NCBI RefSeq assembly: GCF_028858725.1
Contig: NC_084762.1
Location: forward strand, 5,217,374-5,281,373
Source of the DNA: Colius striatus
Lineage: Eukaryota; Chordata; Aves; Coliiformes; Coliidae
DNA: 64,000 bases
Direction: 5' to 3'
Position 1 is the stretch's first letter; each line of letters starts with the position of its first letter. A program made the translations under genes and the position numbers. Below are positions 1 through 13,000 of the stretch, piece by piece. Under the pieces are notes generated by a model. It was not told where the DNA came from. It saw only the letters and a program-made list of their open reading frames with translations, and did not search any database.

Positions 1-557
1 GTTATTTCTTGAGATGCTTTCTTCAATACAGGTGAGTACTGAGCCTGTATAATGTCTGTAGTGAAGAAGGGGAGCATTGTCCTTGGGAAGGCAGTAACTT
101 TTCCTGGATGGAGCAGGAATGCCAGTCCATCCCGGAGTTCTCTCTGGTCCCCATCCACACAAATCAAGGAGACTGTCAAGTGCTTCAAGGAATCAGAAAC
201 TTGCAGCACTAGCTTCCTTATAACAAAGAAACAATCAGATGAATTTTCAGTTCTCTTCCTAAAAGCCAAAGGTATTTCTTGACCTTTTTCAAAGCTGGAG
301 CCTTTCTTGAAATTAGGCTTCCGCTTCCCCTTCCTCTTCTGCCTTGCTCTGTGCCTCCTGCTATTGTCATTCAGAACAGGTCCTCTTCCAGTGTGCCGTA
401 AGAAGCATGGTAAAAGTAAACCATTTCTGGTGTCTGGGCCTGAATCATCACTATCAAAAGGAACAGGAGAGCTGGCTCTCTCATCAGATATGCAAACGGA
501 GGCAGGCAACCGGGCACCAGTTTTAATGAGGTTACATTTTTGAGATGTTCTTTGAAA
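1..557 (-). other. Possible coding exon of an unidentified gene, running off the left edge
   Basis: On the minus strand one frame is open without a stop from 557 to the window edge (about 185 codons); an in-frame TGA sits at 558-560. A weak acceptor (TTTCAAAG, exon starting at 549) would remove that stop. The right half is Ser/Asp-rich followed by a very basic patch at about 300-335 (RQKRKGKRKP). The left half looks like folded protein, with alternating hydrophobic residues (for example LKHLTVSLICVDGDQ and FPRTMLPFFTTDII). Codons avoid CpG as normal vertebrate coding DNA does. No ATG occurs early, so upstream exons would be needed and none was found. I do not recognise the family. A stop-free run this long is not rare enough in 64 kb to prove coding, so this is only a candidate. 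Confidence 0.3.
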
Positions 558-3500
558 TCATAACAGCGAGAGAATGACTCCCAACTCAAGATAAACAGAT
601 AATTTCCACACCAGAGATTCCTGTTAATATTTAAGCAAGGCTTAATCTTCTTCTTGAAATGAAAATGCACTCTTTCAAAGGAACTTTATTTAAGAGAACA
701 TGTCTTCAAAAGTATTTTAACAGCTCAGATAACTAATTATATATCATCATCAGACTTCAGGCATTAATCATAATGAGTAACACGGATACTTTGCATTTTA
801 GGAACTGGTGCAGCAACTGCAGTTTATTAAACAAATCCTCATGAGAAGATTGCAGGATTTCTCATCAGGGTGAGGGCTGCAGCGGGGAGCATCCTGTTGC
901 CACACATCTCCCCTATAATGCACAGGGTCGTATTCCAGCTGCATATGTGCCTTTCTGATGTTAAAGGACACATCACCTTTCATTGTAGAACAAATGACCA
1001 AAAGCAGGTGAATGAGGATCCTTTAGTAATAGGAGCTATTTTTTTTTAATATTAATAAGGCTAAGCTATAGCACTCAGCACTTCTGATATTAGAATAGCA
1101 AAGAAAGTAGGGCAGCTTTATTAAGGACATTATGGAATCAGGAATCTAATGCAGTACACATTGGGCTGTGTCCCACATATACTTTATGTGGGACACTATA
1201 AAATGAATGTGTGTGCTCCTGTCATTCTAACAAGAGACAAGACAAAGGAGGGCGTTGAATACAGCAGTGCAATCACTGGCAGTGTTCAGTTTGATATCTC
1301 TATCAGATGCATAAATGTTATTATTTACCATGGAAAGCTAGTCTGGCTTTAATCACATTTGCAAAGCATTTTACAAATCCACGTTGCAGCATTTCCCCTC
1401 AGACTTTTGACTTAACTAGATTTGATGCCACGGAGATATAGTTTTCAGCATAGTAAACGTTGTGATTGGGCAAAGCTCAAAGGCAAGTCAGAAATAAGCT
1501 TGAAGCACTTGCTATGCAGTCATGCACACCTCAAAGGGAGAGATGCATTTCCTTTCATTTGTTTCAACCTTGAAAAAATGCAGGCATTTCAGATCCAAGG
1601 GAAGGAGAAGCTCTGTGATCTGAGTGTTGGAATGTGACATTCTCATCTTTGCACTGTTTTCATCATTTCAGATATCTGAGCAAAGAATCTATGTGCCATT
1701 CATCTAGCATAGAAAATGGCCCAGAATTAAACTGTGACTCATTTTCATGACAACTGAGGAGGAAATCTTAACTCTTTTCTCACAGCAAATGCCCTAAGCC
1801 TAGATTCAAAGCAGTCTCATGTGGATGCAAATCCCGCTCTCCTCTGTGTTAAACTCTCCAAGTAAGCACAGTCACAAGGCCTCACAATCCTGCAGTTATG
1901 CCTTTCAGTCAAGGCAGAAAAACCTGTCTTGAGTCAGTTGCCCCACATCAGACTTGCAGCAGAGCTAACTGGTAGCCAACAAGCTTTAGCAGCCCCCAAC
2001 ATCATCTCCTATTTCTCTTTATGCCCTGGGCAGTGCATCATGCAGTGGTATTTGATCTGAATATTGGTGACTGCCAGTGTGCTGCACTCAGCAGGTTTAC
2101 TTTGAAAATAATTAAAAAGAGCAACCCAAAAGCAATGGTAAACAGCCTTGGAATAGTTCAGAGGCAACAGCTGAGATAAGGGAATTTGGTGACCTGCATG
2201 CAGAGCAGCATCCTGGCAAAAGGACTGGGCTGCCCTTGGAAATCCAGGAGCTCAAGTCCTTCTTGCTCCTGGAGGGAGGTGTAATTGCAGTGAGTAGTGT
2301 GTGGGATTTTGAAACTCTCCCACAGGCATCCAGTGGGGCTATTTGGGCTGGCTGAGTGCAAAACATAGGCAGGATGTGTAATACTGGAGCAACTCTGAGA
2401 GTCAAACAGAAAGGACGGAAGGAGCAGATGAGTCTCAGGTAACAAGCACCAGCGAAAACAGCATTTCTTTCCCTGGGCCAAAATGATGCATCAAGGCCGC
2501 TTTGCTTTTCATCTCCTGACTTCCCAGGATGCTAAGCTCCAGCTCTCTGCTTGTCTTCCTTCAAATGCAGTAGCTCCCAATTCCTTGCTCACCCTAAAAA
2601 CCTCATGGGTTGCAACTTGCTGCTCCATGGAAATCCTGGGCTCTTCCAAGTGTATCTGGTCAGACCTACTAGACAGCTTTAGAGGTACCTCTCTCTTAGG
2701 AGAGATCTGTGGGGAACATAATCTAATCTGTGGGGACAAGGCTAGAGAGATACTAATGTTTGGAGAGGGAAAAGGCCAGGCAAAACCCACAAGTGCCTTC
2801 TCCTGACCACAGAGGCACAAAAACTTGCTACCTCTTGTCGTGAAAAATGAGCTGGGCCAAGCGACTCGGATGTGCGGGATCTAAAGAATCTATTCTAATT
2901 GTCACTTAGAGGAGAAAGCAGGTGACCTCGGTCAAAGTTATCAGGTTTTATTCCCGTTTGGCATTTGCATTTCATCATTTTTCCAGAGAACAGTTGATGT
3001 TTAGTAGTTGCTAACCACTGAGATTTCTTCCATAGCACCTGAAGCCTTTTGCTGTATTTCCTACTCTCTTGTTTTGCTAAATTAGAATGTGATATGTATA
3101 TGTTCAGGTACTTAAACGGCTGAAATTTTAATTCAAGTGCTCAATTTGCCTTTTATTGTTTTAGAAAATGGTAAATTAGATTGTGTATTTACTAGGTAAT
3201 TAAATTTTTGTCTTAGGAGTTATGTTGAATTGCTTTTCGATGGAAAATTAGGCTACGAAAACACACAAAAAGGTGGCTTTGGTTTTCATTATCAAATGAA
3301 GCCACAGTAAGTGATTTGGATGTGAAAGAAGAAGAAAGTGTCAAAACACATTTTGATTTAAAGTTAACTGAATTGTTACACAAAGAAAACTGATATTCAT
3401 GGAACAACTGTTAACCACTGCTTGAACAGTCTAGAAGGAGTAGGTCTCAGCCCTGGTGTCTGTTTATTCATAGATTGATGAGTAGGAAAAAGAAATTTGC

Positions 3501-3799
3501 AGGTTTTTTTTTATCCTATAATTAAGTTCTTCTTTCTAATGAACAAGTCTTTGACCAAGATAAATTAAGAAACTGAAATAAAGGAAATGCAGTTTCCTTC
3601 ACATGCAATAAAAGCTGAAAGTGAAAGTTCATCACTTCAATACACAGTTGTCCCAGGAGTTTACTTTCTGCCTCTCTTTAAAACCTTGTTAGCAAAAACG
3701 TTACTGAAACACTGAGCTTTGAGTTTGAGTAAGTATTGGACCTCAGGTCTCTTCTCCTCCTCATGAGTACCCTTGTGAGCTGTGAGGTTGTAGTTACAA
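558..3799. other. Anonymous non-coding sequence
   Basis: No exon with credible splice sites, RNA gene or recognisable transposon was seen in this stretch. The short ORFs on both strands have no family resemblance and no matching splice context. Composition is AT-rich and typical of avian intergenic or intronic DNA. Confidence 0.5.
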
Positions 3800-4090
3800 A
3801 TCATAGAATCATAGAATGGTAGGGGTTGGAAGGGACCTTTAGAGAACATCCACTCCAACCCCCCTGCAGAAGCAGGTTCAGCTAGATCAGGTCGCATAGG
3901 AACGTGTCTAGGCGGGTCTTGAAGACCTCCAAGGAAGGAGACTCCACAACCCCTCTGGGCAGCCTGTGCCAGGGCTCCCTCACCCTCACACTGAAATAGT
4001 TTTTTCTTATATTTAAGTGGAACTTTTTGTGTTCCAGCTTTATCCCATCATCCCTTGTCCAGAGGGAGTCATTACCTCTTGTCCATAGGG
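3800..4090 (-). mobile_element. CR1 LINE, 5'-truncated 3' end
   Basis: The element reads in reverse complement. It starts with the CR1 terminal octamer repeat (ATAGAATC / ATAGAATGG) and continues with the CR1 3' UTR: the GGAAGGGACC motif, the CCAACCCCCCTGCAG block, the CCTCTGGGCAGCCTGTGCCAGG block and the AAGTGGAACTTTTTGTGTTCC segment. It is close in sequence to the copy at 53.73 kb, so both belong to the same subfamily. The inner boundary is approximate; weaker CR1-like sequence may run to about 4150. Confidence 0.92.
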
Positions 4091-4099
4091 AGTGAGGGG

Positions 4100-7000
4100 A
4101 CTCCCCGGGGAGGGATAGGCAGAGAGCTGCCAGGAGCCTGAATGCAAGAACAACCTCCAAAAGGTGTTACATGAGATTTCATGCTCCTCTCAGGGCAGAT
4201 GTAGGGGTTGCATTTGATTTTTCTACAACTTGGACTAATGCCTTAACTGCAGAATTCATGTGTAAGAGGCAAAATACCAGTCACCTCCAGATTTACTAGG
4301 GGTGAGGAGATGGACTTTTACTCCAGATGTGGAATAAGGTTGGAAAGAATCAGTTTGGGCACCATGGTGGCATTTAAACACAAGACACACAGCTCAGCCT
4401 TGTTAGAGATGTGTATGTTTAACTGTATGAACAGCAGCAAAAAGCCATTCATTAGAAGTGACGCTTCTCTAATCCACAGCAACTTACATATTGCAGGAAA
4501 CAAATCAAAAGGCTGTTTTATGCAGTCACCACAGCAGGTTACATTTGCAACCAAATACAATTAGGGATGTTCAGTACTTGCATTTTCCCCATTCTATCTG
4601 TTCATGCTGGTGATAAGTTCATTTTGGTTTTGATTTGTGGTGCTTCCACAGATCACTTTGTGCTATCTTACAGACCATTAGTAGTTTCCAGAGTGGAAGT
4701 TAAAAAGCTTTGACCCTGGGGACTCAACCACTGGAAAGCTAAATGCTCGGAACAGTTGGGAGCACGGAAGGATAAACCCGAATGTGATGAGTGCCAAAAA
4801 TGTTAAACTCTCCTAAATCTAGCACAGAGCATTTTCCCACATTGCAGTCGGCACATCCTAAACCAGATCTTCTGAGTTCCATCCCAAAACCTGGTTTAAA
4901 GTCTTAAAATCCCAGTGAACCATTCATTAGCACCGAGAAGTTTCCAAGGCTTCCTCAGTGCTGCTGACAGACTCCACGTTTGCTCCTCTTGAATTAGGCT
5001 TGTCACACAGCTTGCTTCTGTTGGTCATTTGCAGGGAAGAGGTTTCTCTGGGGTTTTTTTGTAATGCACTGATTAGAACCACCCTGTTTCCACCGTGGCA
5101 ACCAGACCATGGGACCTTCTTTTCCACAGATTCATTGTGGACAGACATTCCAACCTACTGAGAGATCCCTCTGAGGCCAAGGAGATTTCCAGAAGTACCA
5201 GTTAGGCCATGTTCAGTGCTTGATGCTGTGGAGTTAGACATCAGCACTGGATGAAGTGAGGTACATGATTGAGGATTTGGACTGTGCAAACCAAAAGGCT
5301 GTGGCCAAAATTTCCAGAAACCAAGGTTTCTGTTCTGGTATCACCTGAAGATTGAGTCCTGCTGCCCCCACAGAAACATTTTCAGCCTTCATGCTGTGCT
5401 TGCTTTCTTCATTAAATACAGAAGTTGCCTGCACGCTCATAAAGCTCCAGGGGAGGAGGAGTACCACTGAGCTCTAAAGAGCTTTAAAACTATAAGATGG
5501 CCTAATTTCCTCTCACAGCTCTAAAAACTCTCTCCTAATTTCCCATCAAACAGCTCCCACATTAATCAAATTGCAGCTTGCCCGGCAAAACTGTGATCTT
5601 GCCATTTTCTGTGCCTGGACCTTTTTAGTGCTCCTTCAACTGACTTGCAAATGGAATGGTGTTTTTTTTAACATTCAGTTCCTGTTCAAGGTTGGAAGAA
5701 CTTTGACTTACCCAATATACAGGTATAGATAAATCTTCTCAGGGGGAGAAGATACATATCACATACAGGTGTTGCTTTTTAATCATGCAAGCATGGATTT
5801 CCTGTGACAAAACAGAATTACTGGCGCAGGAATGCTGGATCAAGGTGAGGAGGGAATTTCTGTGCTCTTCGCAGAAGACACAAGGGAAGGGGAGAGAGAA
5901 GCAGAATTTGCTGCCTTAGAAGAGGAAGATGATGATGTTCAGAAGAAATGTCAAGAAAGACAGGGAAAGCAGGGAACTTGGAAAAAAAACCCCTCTGTTC
6001 ACAAGAGGTTCCCGAAAGAGATGGCCTAAAGCAAGCACTGAACTGTAGAGTTACTTAGATGGCTGGCCTGGCATTTGCTCACTCTTTGTTTGCAGAAAGC
6101 AAAGCTCAGAACTGTTTTTGTCAGAAACAAAGTGTTTGTGGCATCTCATTTCTCTCCAGGAATTCAGTATGGCTTCAGAGTTTCACAAGTAGCTCTTCCA
6201 GTTACTCAAATGCTCATGGAAAAATGCTAAAAGAGTCTGTCCCACCACCTCTTTTTAATTGCTTGCTGGAAACTTTACACACGATCCAGCAGACAAGTCC
6301 TGTCAAACCTCCCTTCCAAATAAAGTTGAACTCCTAGCAGTTCCCTTAGGAAACAGATGAGTGGAATGCTTGTTGCCAGTGAGCTGGACTGACAAGCATT
6401 TCAGCAACCTTCCCTCTGTGAAGTATTCCTCTTCCTTTCACCTGCCATGAGCTCCCCTCAACACCTGAAATCTCTTTGCAACGCAGAGGTAAAGAAGTGC
6501 AAAGAGGGGTCCAGGGGTTCCTGGCCCTTCATGAATGGGTCAGACAGGGGTGGTAACAGCCTGGCAAAGGTACATGAGGTCTCCTGGGGTCCTCATAGCC
6601 ATAGGCCTGCTCCAATGCCACAGCTTTTCAGCCCTCCCAACTGAGGAGAAGCTCTTCAAGCCCAGAAGTCTCCCAAACCCTAGTTTGCCACATGGCAAAC
6701 CCTCTTTACTTGGCTGTAAAGCCCAAAAGAACCTGTTTTCCAAGTGGACAGCTTATACACATATAACCAGCCTTCTCTTGGAGAGATGTGAGACCAACAA
6801 CTAAGTGCAGGAGGAGAAGAGGAGCCACAGCCAGGGCACAAAGTGCCTGGATGTCTCCTGTTGCCTTTGCACAGACACCACGCCAAACCAACACTTGAGG
6901 GAGGTTGTTACTTTTGTCCAGGATCACCTTGCCACATCATCAGGCAGAGCAGTTGGTGTTTCTGCATGGGAGAGTATCTGGAAATTTGGGCCTTCTCTGG

Positions 7001-10000
7001 AGAGTGTATCTGGAAATGTTGTGTTTCTCTGCAGAGTAGAAGCTGACCGGGCATGCACTGGGTGCTTGTTAAGTGCAGACCTTCCCCTGCATGGGCACAG
7101 CATCACCGTGCAGCCACATGCACTCAGCACATAGTGCCATCTGTATGACACATGCATGGCTTTCCAGAAGCCTGGGGGCTACAGAGGAGGCATTATGTCC
7201 CACATGTGGGCATCTTTGTACCCCAGATCTCCTAGGGAGAAACATGACAGCCCTCAGCATGGATCTTGCTTTGCTTACAATAAGGCTTGGCCCTCCTTCC
7301 CGGTTGAATGGCTGCTCTGCATGTCCCTGTTTCTGTAATTCATCTGGTGTGCAGGCTGAGCTCCAACAGACTGCATGACACCTCTCTTCAGCCAAGCAAG
7401 TGGGAGATGTGTTGATCTTCACTGGTTTCTGACTGCTCTTCACCTATTTGTGATGTACAAATCAGTGCCTTTTCACTCTGCAGAAATGACTTTTAATATG
7501 CCCATAGGGCTGACTGTATAAGATACCACATCACAAGTAAGGCATTTTGTGTCCACATAATGCTGACTGCTTTTCATCAGCAACTCCCAAACCACCTTAT
7601 GAAGGAGTCTGACATCTTTTATCTCCAATTCATATGTGAGGACACTGAGGTGCAAGACGGTGGGCAGTCTATAGTCAGCCTCAGCCCAGCAGTGAGTCCA
7701 GTGTTAGAGACCATTTTTACTCCACTCAAGTCCTATATTATAAACAGGGGCCCCTGGTTTAGTTATTGGGGTTTTAAACCCCTATTCACCACTTACTTTC
7801 CTATACCTTGTATATTTTACACCTTTTCTCTTACCAGTTACAGAAGCCCCTTGTTGTGCACCTCACCCTCCCCTCCATGGTAAAACAGAGCCAGCCAAAA
7901 GCAATCCACTGCCTCTTTCTAGCACACATGTGCCTTATGATCAAAAGCCAGCAGCTTGGTTGGCAGGAAAAGACTGAAAAATACCATTGCAATTAGTGTG
8001 GAGAAACTCGAAGCTAAAACATTATCAGCAATTCTGCAGAGTGAAACATGAAAGTGCAAAAAGACTAAGTGATGCTTTGAAAGCCATATGGGTGGGGGTT
8101 TTTTTCAGAGAATGCTGGACAATTTTTACTAGACCAGTTGGATGGGCAAATTGCTGTGATTTTAGGGTAGGATATGGAATGATAGAAAGTCCGCTCAATG
8201 GGCACCTCTGGTGAAAAAAGGGAAAAGGTTTTCAGAAGGTGGATATCAGAACCACAGAGGGTTTAGTACTGCTGGGTTAATGCAGACAAAAACTCTTTAA
8301 TGGCAATCTGCCTGGGCTGGAGTTGCAGATTCTCAGTCAAATTCAGAAGCAGAAGAGTGAGATCAATACAGAGCAGAGTACCAATTAACAGCCCTGGTTT
8401 TCAAGAGCATCCTTCATTTGTCCTCTAACATTTCCTTTGTCTCTGTCACAGTTCAATAGTCAGCACAGACATTTCCCTTGTAAGTTATGAGGTAGGTTGC
8501 AGCTAGCAGGAGAAGCAATGCCATATACAATACAAATCTGTGTTAATTATGTGTTGAAAAACAACTTCCAAGTTTTTTGGCTCTGAGTAGCCAACATGTC
8601 TTAAAGCAGCTCTGCGGCATCTTTCAATACATTGGGGCAAACAGCCACACTGCCCTTTATCCTGACTCTGCCATGGATGTAGACAAATGCAGTTGGAAAC
8701 TTCAGCCTAAAATTACAGGTGACTTCTCCTGTCAGTCTTGCTCATAAGCCAAAGCCATGTAGAGCCTCATTTCCCACGCAGAGGGAACTCCTGGGCACTA
8801 GTACATTTTCCTGATGGAGAACGAAAGGAATATGGACTGAGATCTCAAGATCCCAGCCTGCTCCACTTTGCACCCCTTCACTCAGGGCATCCGGAGGGTG
8901 CCACAGACCCTCTTGTCTTCAGGGAGAGGATCCCATACGTTCACCTCCTTTAAAAAAAACAGTTTGAAGTGGATTAATGAATATTAGTTTACCCAGGCAT
9001 AGTGCTTAAACTAAGCCTGAATCAGTATTGCCTCCAGAGGCACCCAAAGGAAAACTTATCGCTTCCGTTTTCTTCCCTTACATAAATTTCAGAGCAACCT
9101 CAGGAGAGATTAACACAAAAATACCTTCTGCTTATGTTGTGCTCTGTAGGGAAATACTTGGATTTCCGAGAGGGTTTTTTTTGCCAGACCTGCAAATAGG
9201 TTCAGTGTCACCCACAGTCAGATGTTTGTTGGAAAGCAAAAAACTAAAGACAGGAGGACAGAAATGCAGCTGGGTCAGCAGGCACAACACACCTCAGGTC
9301 GGCAGCCCTTAGCCCTGCCACACCTCAGCATAATCTTCTCAGAAATGCTTATCCAGGGCAGCATCTTCACAGCAATTCATGTTTCATTCTTCCTTTTATT
9401 TTTTCTTCATTAGCCACTTCTATTTTTTTCCCCTTGCTCACTGGGATGCTGTAACAATCCTATTTCTCCTCAGGTTTGATGGAACAGGGACACACTGCAT
9501 CTCATCTGCGAGAAGTGGAGGTGCAGAACTAGGCAGGGCATGGCAATCCAAGAGTCACTTGACCTCTGGGCAATGCCACAGCTGAATTTAATTGTTCAGC
9601 AGCACACAAAATCCATGTTTGCTAAAGAATAAGTGACTGATGATGACAGCAGGACTCTGAGCGAGCACAAATCTTGCACGGTGTTGCCATCTTAGATTTT
9701 AAACCAAGATGTCAATTAAGGCTTTGAATGAGGTCAACTGCGGTGACCTGGCTAAACAAGATGCAATTAATAGTAGGTTGACCCTTCTTACCCTTTTTTC
9801 CCCAAAACCTCCATTTCTTCTGTGTAAGCTTACTGCTCCTGGGGCAAATGAATAATGAAAAGGGAGATTAGCACTAATTAGATCTTATTTAACGTGGTTG
9901 TTTAAATAGTTAACTCTTCCCTTTCATACTTTTTACCATGTGCACCACATTTTGTGTATGGTTGATAAGGAGGGATTTTAATACATCCTCTCTTAACAGG

Positions 10001-13000
10001 TCTTCTGCTCCATTGTTACAGAGCATGTTGTCTAAAGCAAACAGAGGTGACACTGTAGAGTTCAGGCTTACATGCAAGGGAATACCCTTGAGAAAAGTCC
10101 TGGTCCTGCAGGGCATCCTGGGGGATATCTTCTGTAAATCAAATATGTCTAAGAAAACCTATGGCTAGCCATTTTCTGCCTCTGTGCAACACACCATTCC
10201 CTAGAGAAGCTTGTGCTCTGATGGTTCACAGCTAAGCAGAACAGGGACATTTGCAGGCTGCTGCCACCTCTGCCTCTGAAAGCCTTTTTACCTTCGACTG
10301 TAGGGAAGATTTGCTTGCTTGACAGTATGGGAATGAGAGATACAGAAATAAATGTTATATCCACTGATAAAGACCCCAAACATACACAAGCAAATAAAAT
10401 GCCTTTTAAAGAAGGGTAAATAAAACTCCTGTGCTTTTGTGTTGTCGTGCACACACGTGAAGGTTGTGAGACCAGGCTGTGAGAAGGATGTGCCTGGCGT
10501 TGGCTTTGTGTTTAAGTTTGGTTTGTTGACTCTGTGCTGCCTGTGGAACTGGCTGCTAAACTGCCCTTCACATAAAGAAATGAAGGTATAGAAAAATAAA
10601 TGCATAGAGATGATATTTGAAAGAGTAAGTTGAACAGAGTCATTACTGTTTAGCAGAGATGAGACAGTAGTGGCAGATGGAGGAGAAAACCTGGAGACAG
10701 CCCCTCAGCTGAGGTACATGCTGCAGGGATGCCAGGTGAGGTGATGCTGGGAACTGAAGGTGTTGCTGGGTACAGGATAAATGCAATGCAGAGCGAACAT
10801 CTCTGCTAAACTCCAGGGATAGGTGACTACCCAGAGAAGCAGAAAGATCACAAAAGCTTTATGGATTAGGATACTTTCAGAAGATTTTAGGGTTGTCTGT
10901 GACCATTGTTGTGATTCTTGGTTTCTTACCCCACACAAACAATCCCCTACCTCCCTATTTAGGCTTCATTTTTGTTTTAAAATCAGAACTCAGGTAAGTG
11001 GACCAACCTCCCTCTCACCCCAGAATATTTCAGGTCTTGTCATGACCCCACAGACCAGCAGGAATCTCACTGGAGGGAAATTTCAGTCCAGAGTTTAAAA
11101 ACCTTTACTTTGCTCCTGCTGCTTTCATCCCTTTTCTCTCCTCCGGGTGTGTGTTTTCTTGCCCTGTGGGTTGTGGTGCTGCATACTAACAGAGCAATAC
11201 TTGGCCCATCCCCAGAGGAAGGTTTACTGGGGAAAAGCAGGAGGAAGAAGAAATTTCAGTGCACCCAATAACTCTCCTACCAACGGGATGCCTTCAGGTA
11301 ACAGCAGCTAATCCCAGCCCTTTCCTAGTGTTAAACCACTGCTGAAAGAGTGATACCTCCAAAGAAATGACTCCAACATCTTCTCCTGGATATTATATTT
11401 ATACTGCATCACCTTAAAAAATGTAACATTTATGTACTTCTTAAAAATGCTTAGAGAAGGAGGCTTGTCCTGATAAATCCCCTCTGCTCCTGACGGAGGC
11501 TGATAGCCTGCAGATTTTGTTTCTTGCTCTATATGTGTGTGGCTGATCTTCCAATACAGATAGGAAGCAATTTCATCAGAGGCTGTAGGAAGAGTGTTTT
11601 TTTCTTCATTCTTCCTGTGATTATGATCAGCTCCTTAGCAGCACTCATTTGGGATTGTGGAGAAGACTTTCCTCCAACAGCTTCTCTTCACTTCTCAGGC
11701 TAGCACAGAGGTCACAATGAACTGGACACTTGTATTGGGCTAAGTGAGTGAAAGAACATATTTGGTGTTGCAGGACAGGTAACTGCAACAGGTAAAGCTG
11801 AAATGGGCAGCAGGAAGCCCTGATTATTGTCATTCTAAAGCCATAAGCATTTTGAACTAGTCCAGTGTGGCATTTCAAGAAGGCAGAAGAAATGTGGGCA
11901 GATGTCTCTGTGCCATTATCGACACATTTGCCATTTTCACTTGTAGGGAGAATTCTGCAGGAACAAAGACTTTCCTCCTTCTGTCATAACGGCTTGGAGG
12001 TTCTCCTGACCTTTCTTCCCCTCCTCCCATTTTTCCAGGTGATTACACAGTGCAGTCAGAAAGCATGACTACAATGCCAAGAAGCCAGCAATTTTAACAC
12101 CACAGAAGGATAATTGTGTAATACTTCAGGCTATATTAGTTTCAGCACAGGACTGACCCTCAGCCAGGGATGAGAGAGTGCCAACAGCCCCCAGCACAAT
12201 GACTGACAGAACTGGGACATGGCAAATGGCACTTAGGAAGCCTGCAGCAAACCAAGAGCTGGGGGATATGCTTTGCATTAAAATCAGTCACGTACTATAT
12301 TTGCAGAACAAGCGATAAAAGAGGACAGCACATGACCACTTCCCTTCTAAACCATTTCACTTGAAACATTTTCTCTCTCCCACTCATTTTCCTTTGCTTA
12401 TCTGAAAAAAAGAGTTGTCTGTACTAGTGAAGCATTACTGACATTCTTACACTATACCACAGATTTGTATTAATGGGCTTTTGCTACCTGCAAATGTCAC
12501 AGTAATTGAAAGGACAGCTTAGGATGTGCCATCTATCAATGAGTGAGGAAAAAAGACTGCTTTTTCTCCCCTAACTCAATGCTGCAATGGAGCCTCAGCA
12601 CATCATTGCTCTATTAGAGGTGTCAGTGTTAAACCTGTGAAGAGTAAGGCACAATCGAGACACTCCAGCGCGTACAAGATTTTGACACTTCCCCTGCAAA
12701 TTTTTGCTCACACCTCCAGTAAGTGAGCGGTTTGTAACGTTCCCAGCCAGTATGGGCCTGGTGCTGCCCAGTGCAAGCAACTGGGACATCACATCCTAAA
12801 TGGGAAAGAACCCAGGGTGAGCCAGAAGGAAACACGGTGCATATAGGGGACATTCAGATTGCCCCATGGCTTTTCCAGCTGTGCAGAGAAGAACCTGGAT
12901 TCCATTTCTCATCTTCAGGATGCTTCTGTATTTTGGCCAGTTATTGTTTAGCTTTAAAAAAAAAAGGTAAAAAGATTAAAACAATAGTTCCTCCTGTTCC

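Noticed and set aside
798-1001. 67-codon minus-strand ORF as an upstream exon of the left-edge frame
   Set aside because: No donor linking it to 549, and it ends in its own stop next to an AATAAA-like motif.
7069-7443. 124-codon minus-strand ORF with several overlapping ORFs on both strands
   Set aside because: Many frames are open at once here, which indicates local low stop density rather than coding; no family match.
9630-9665. GATGATGA ... CTGA resembling a box C/D snoRNA
   Set aside because: Boxes are only about 15 bp apart, with no terminal stem and no host intron.
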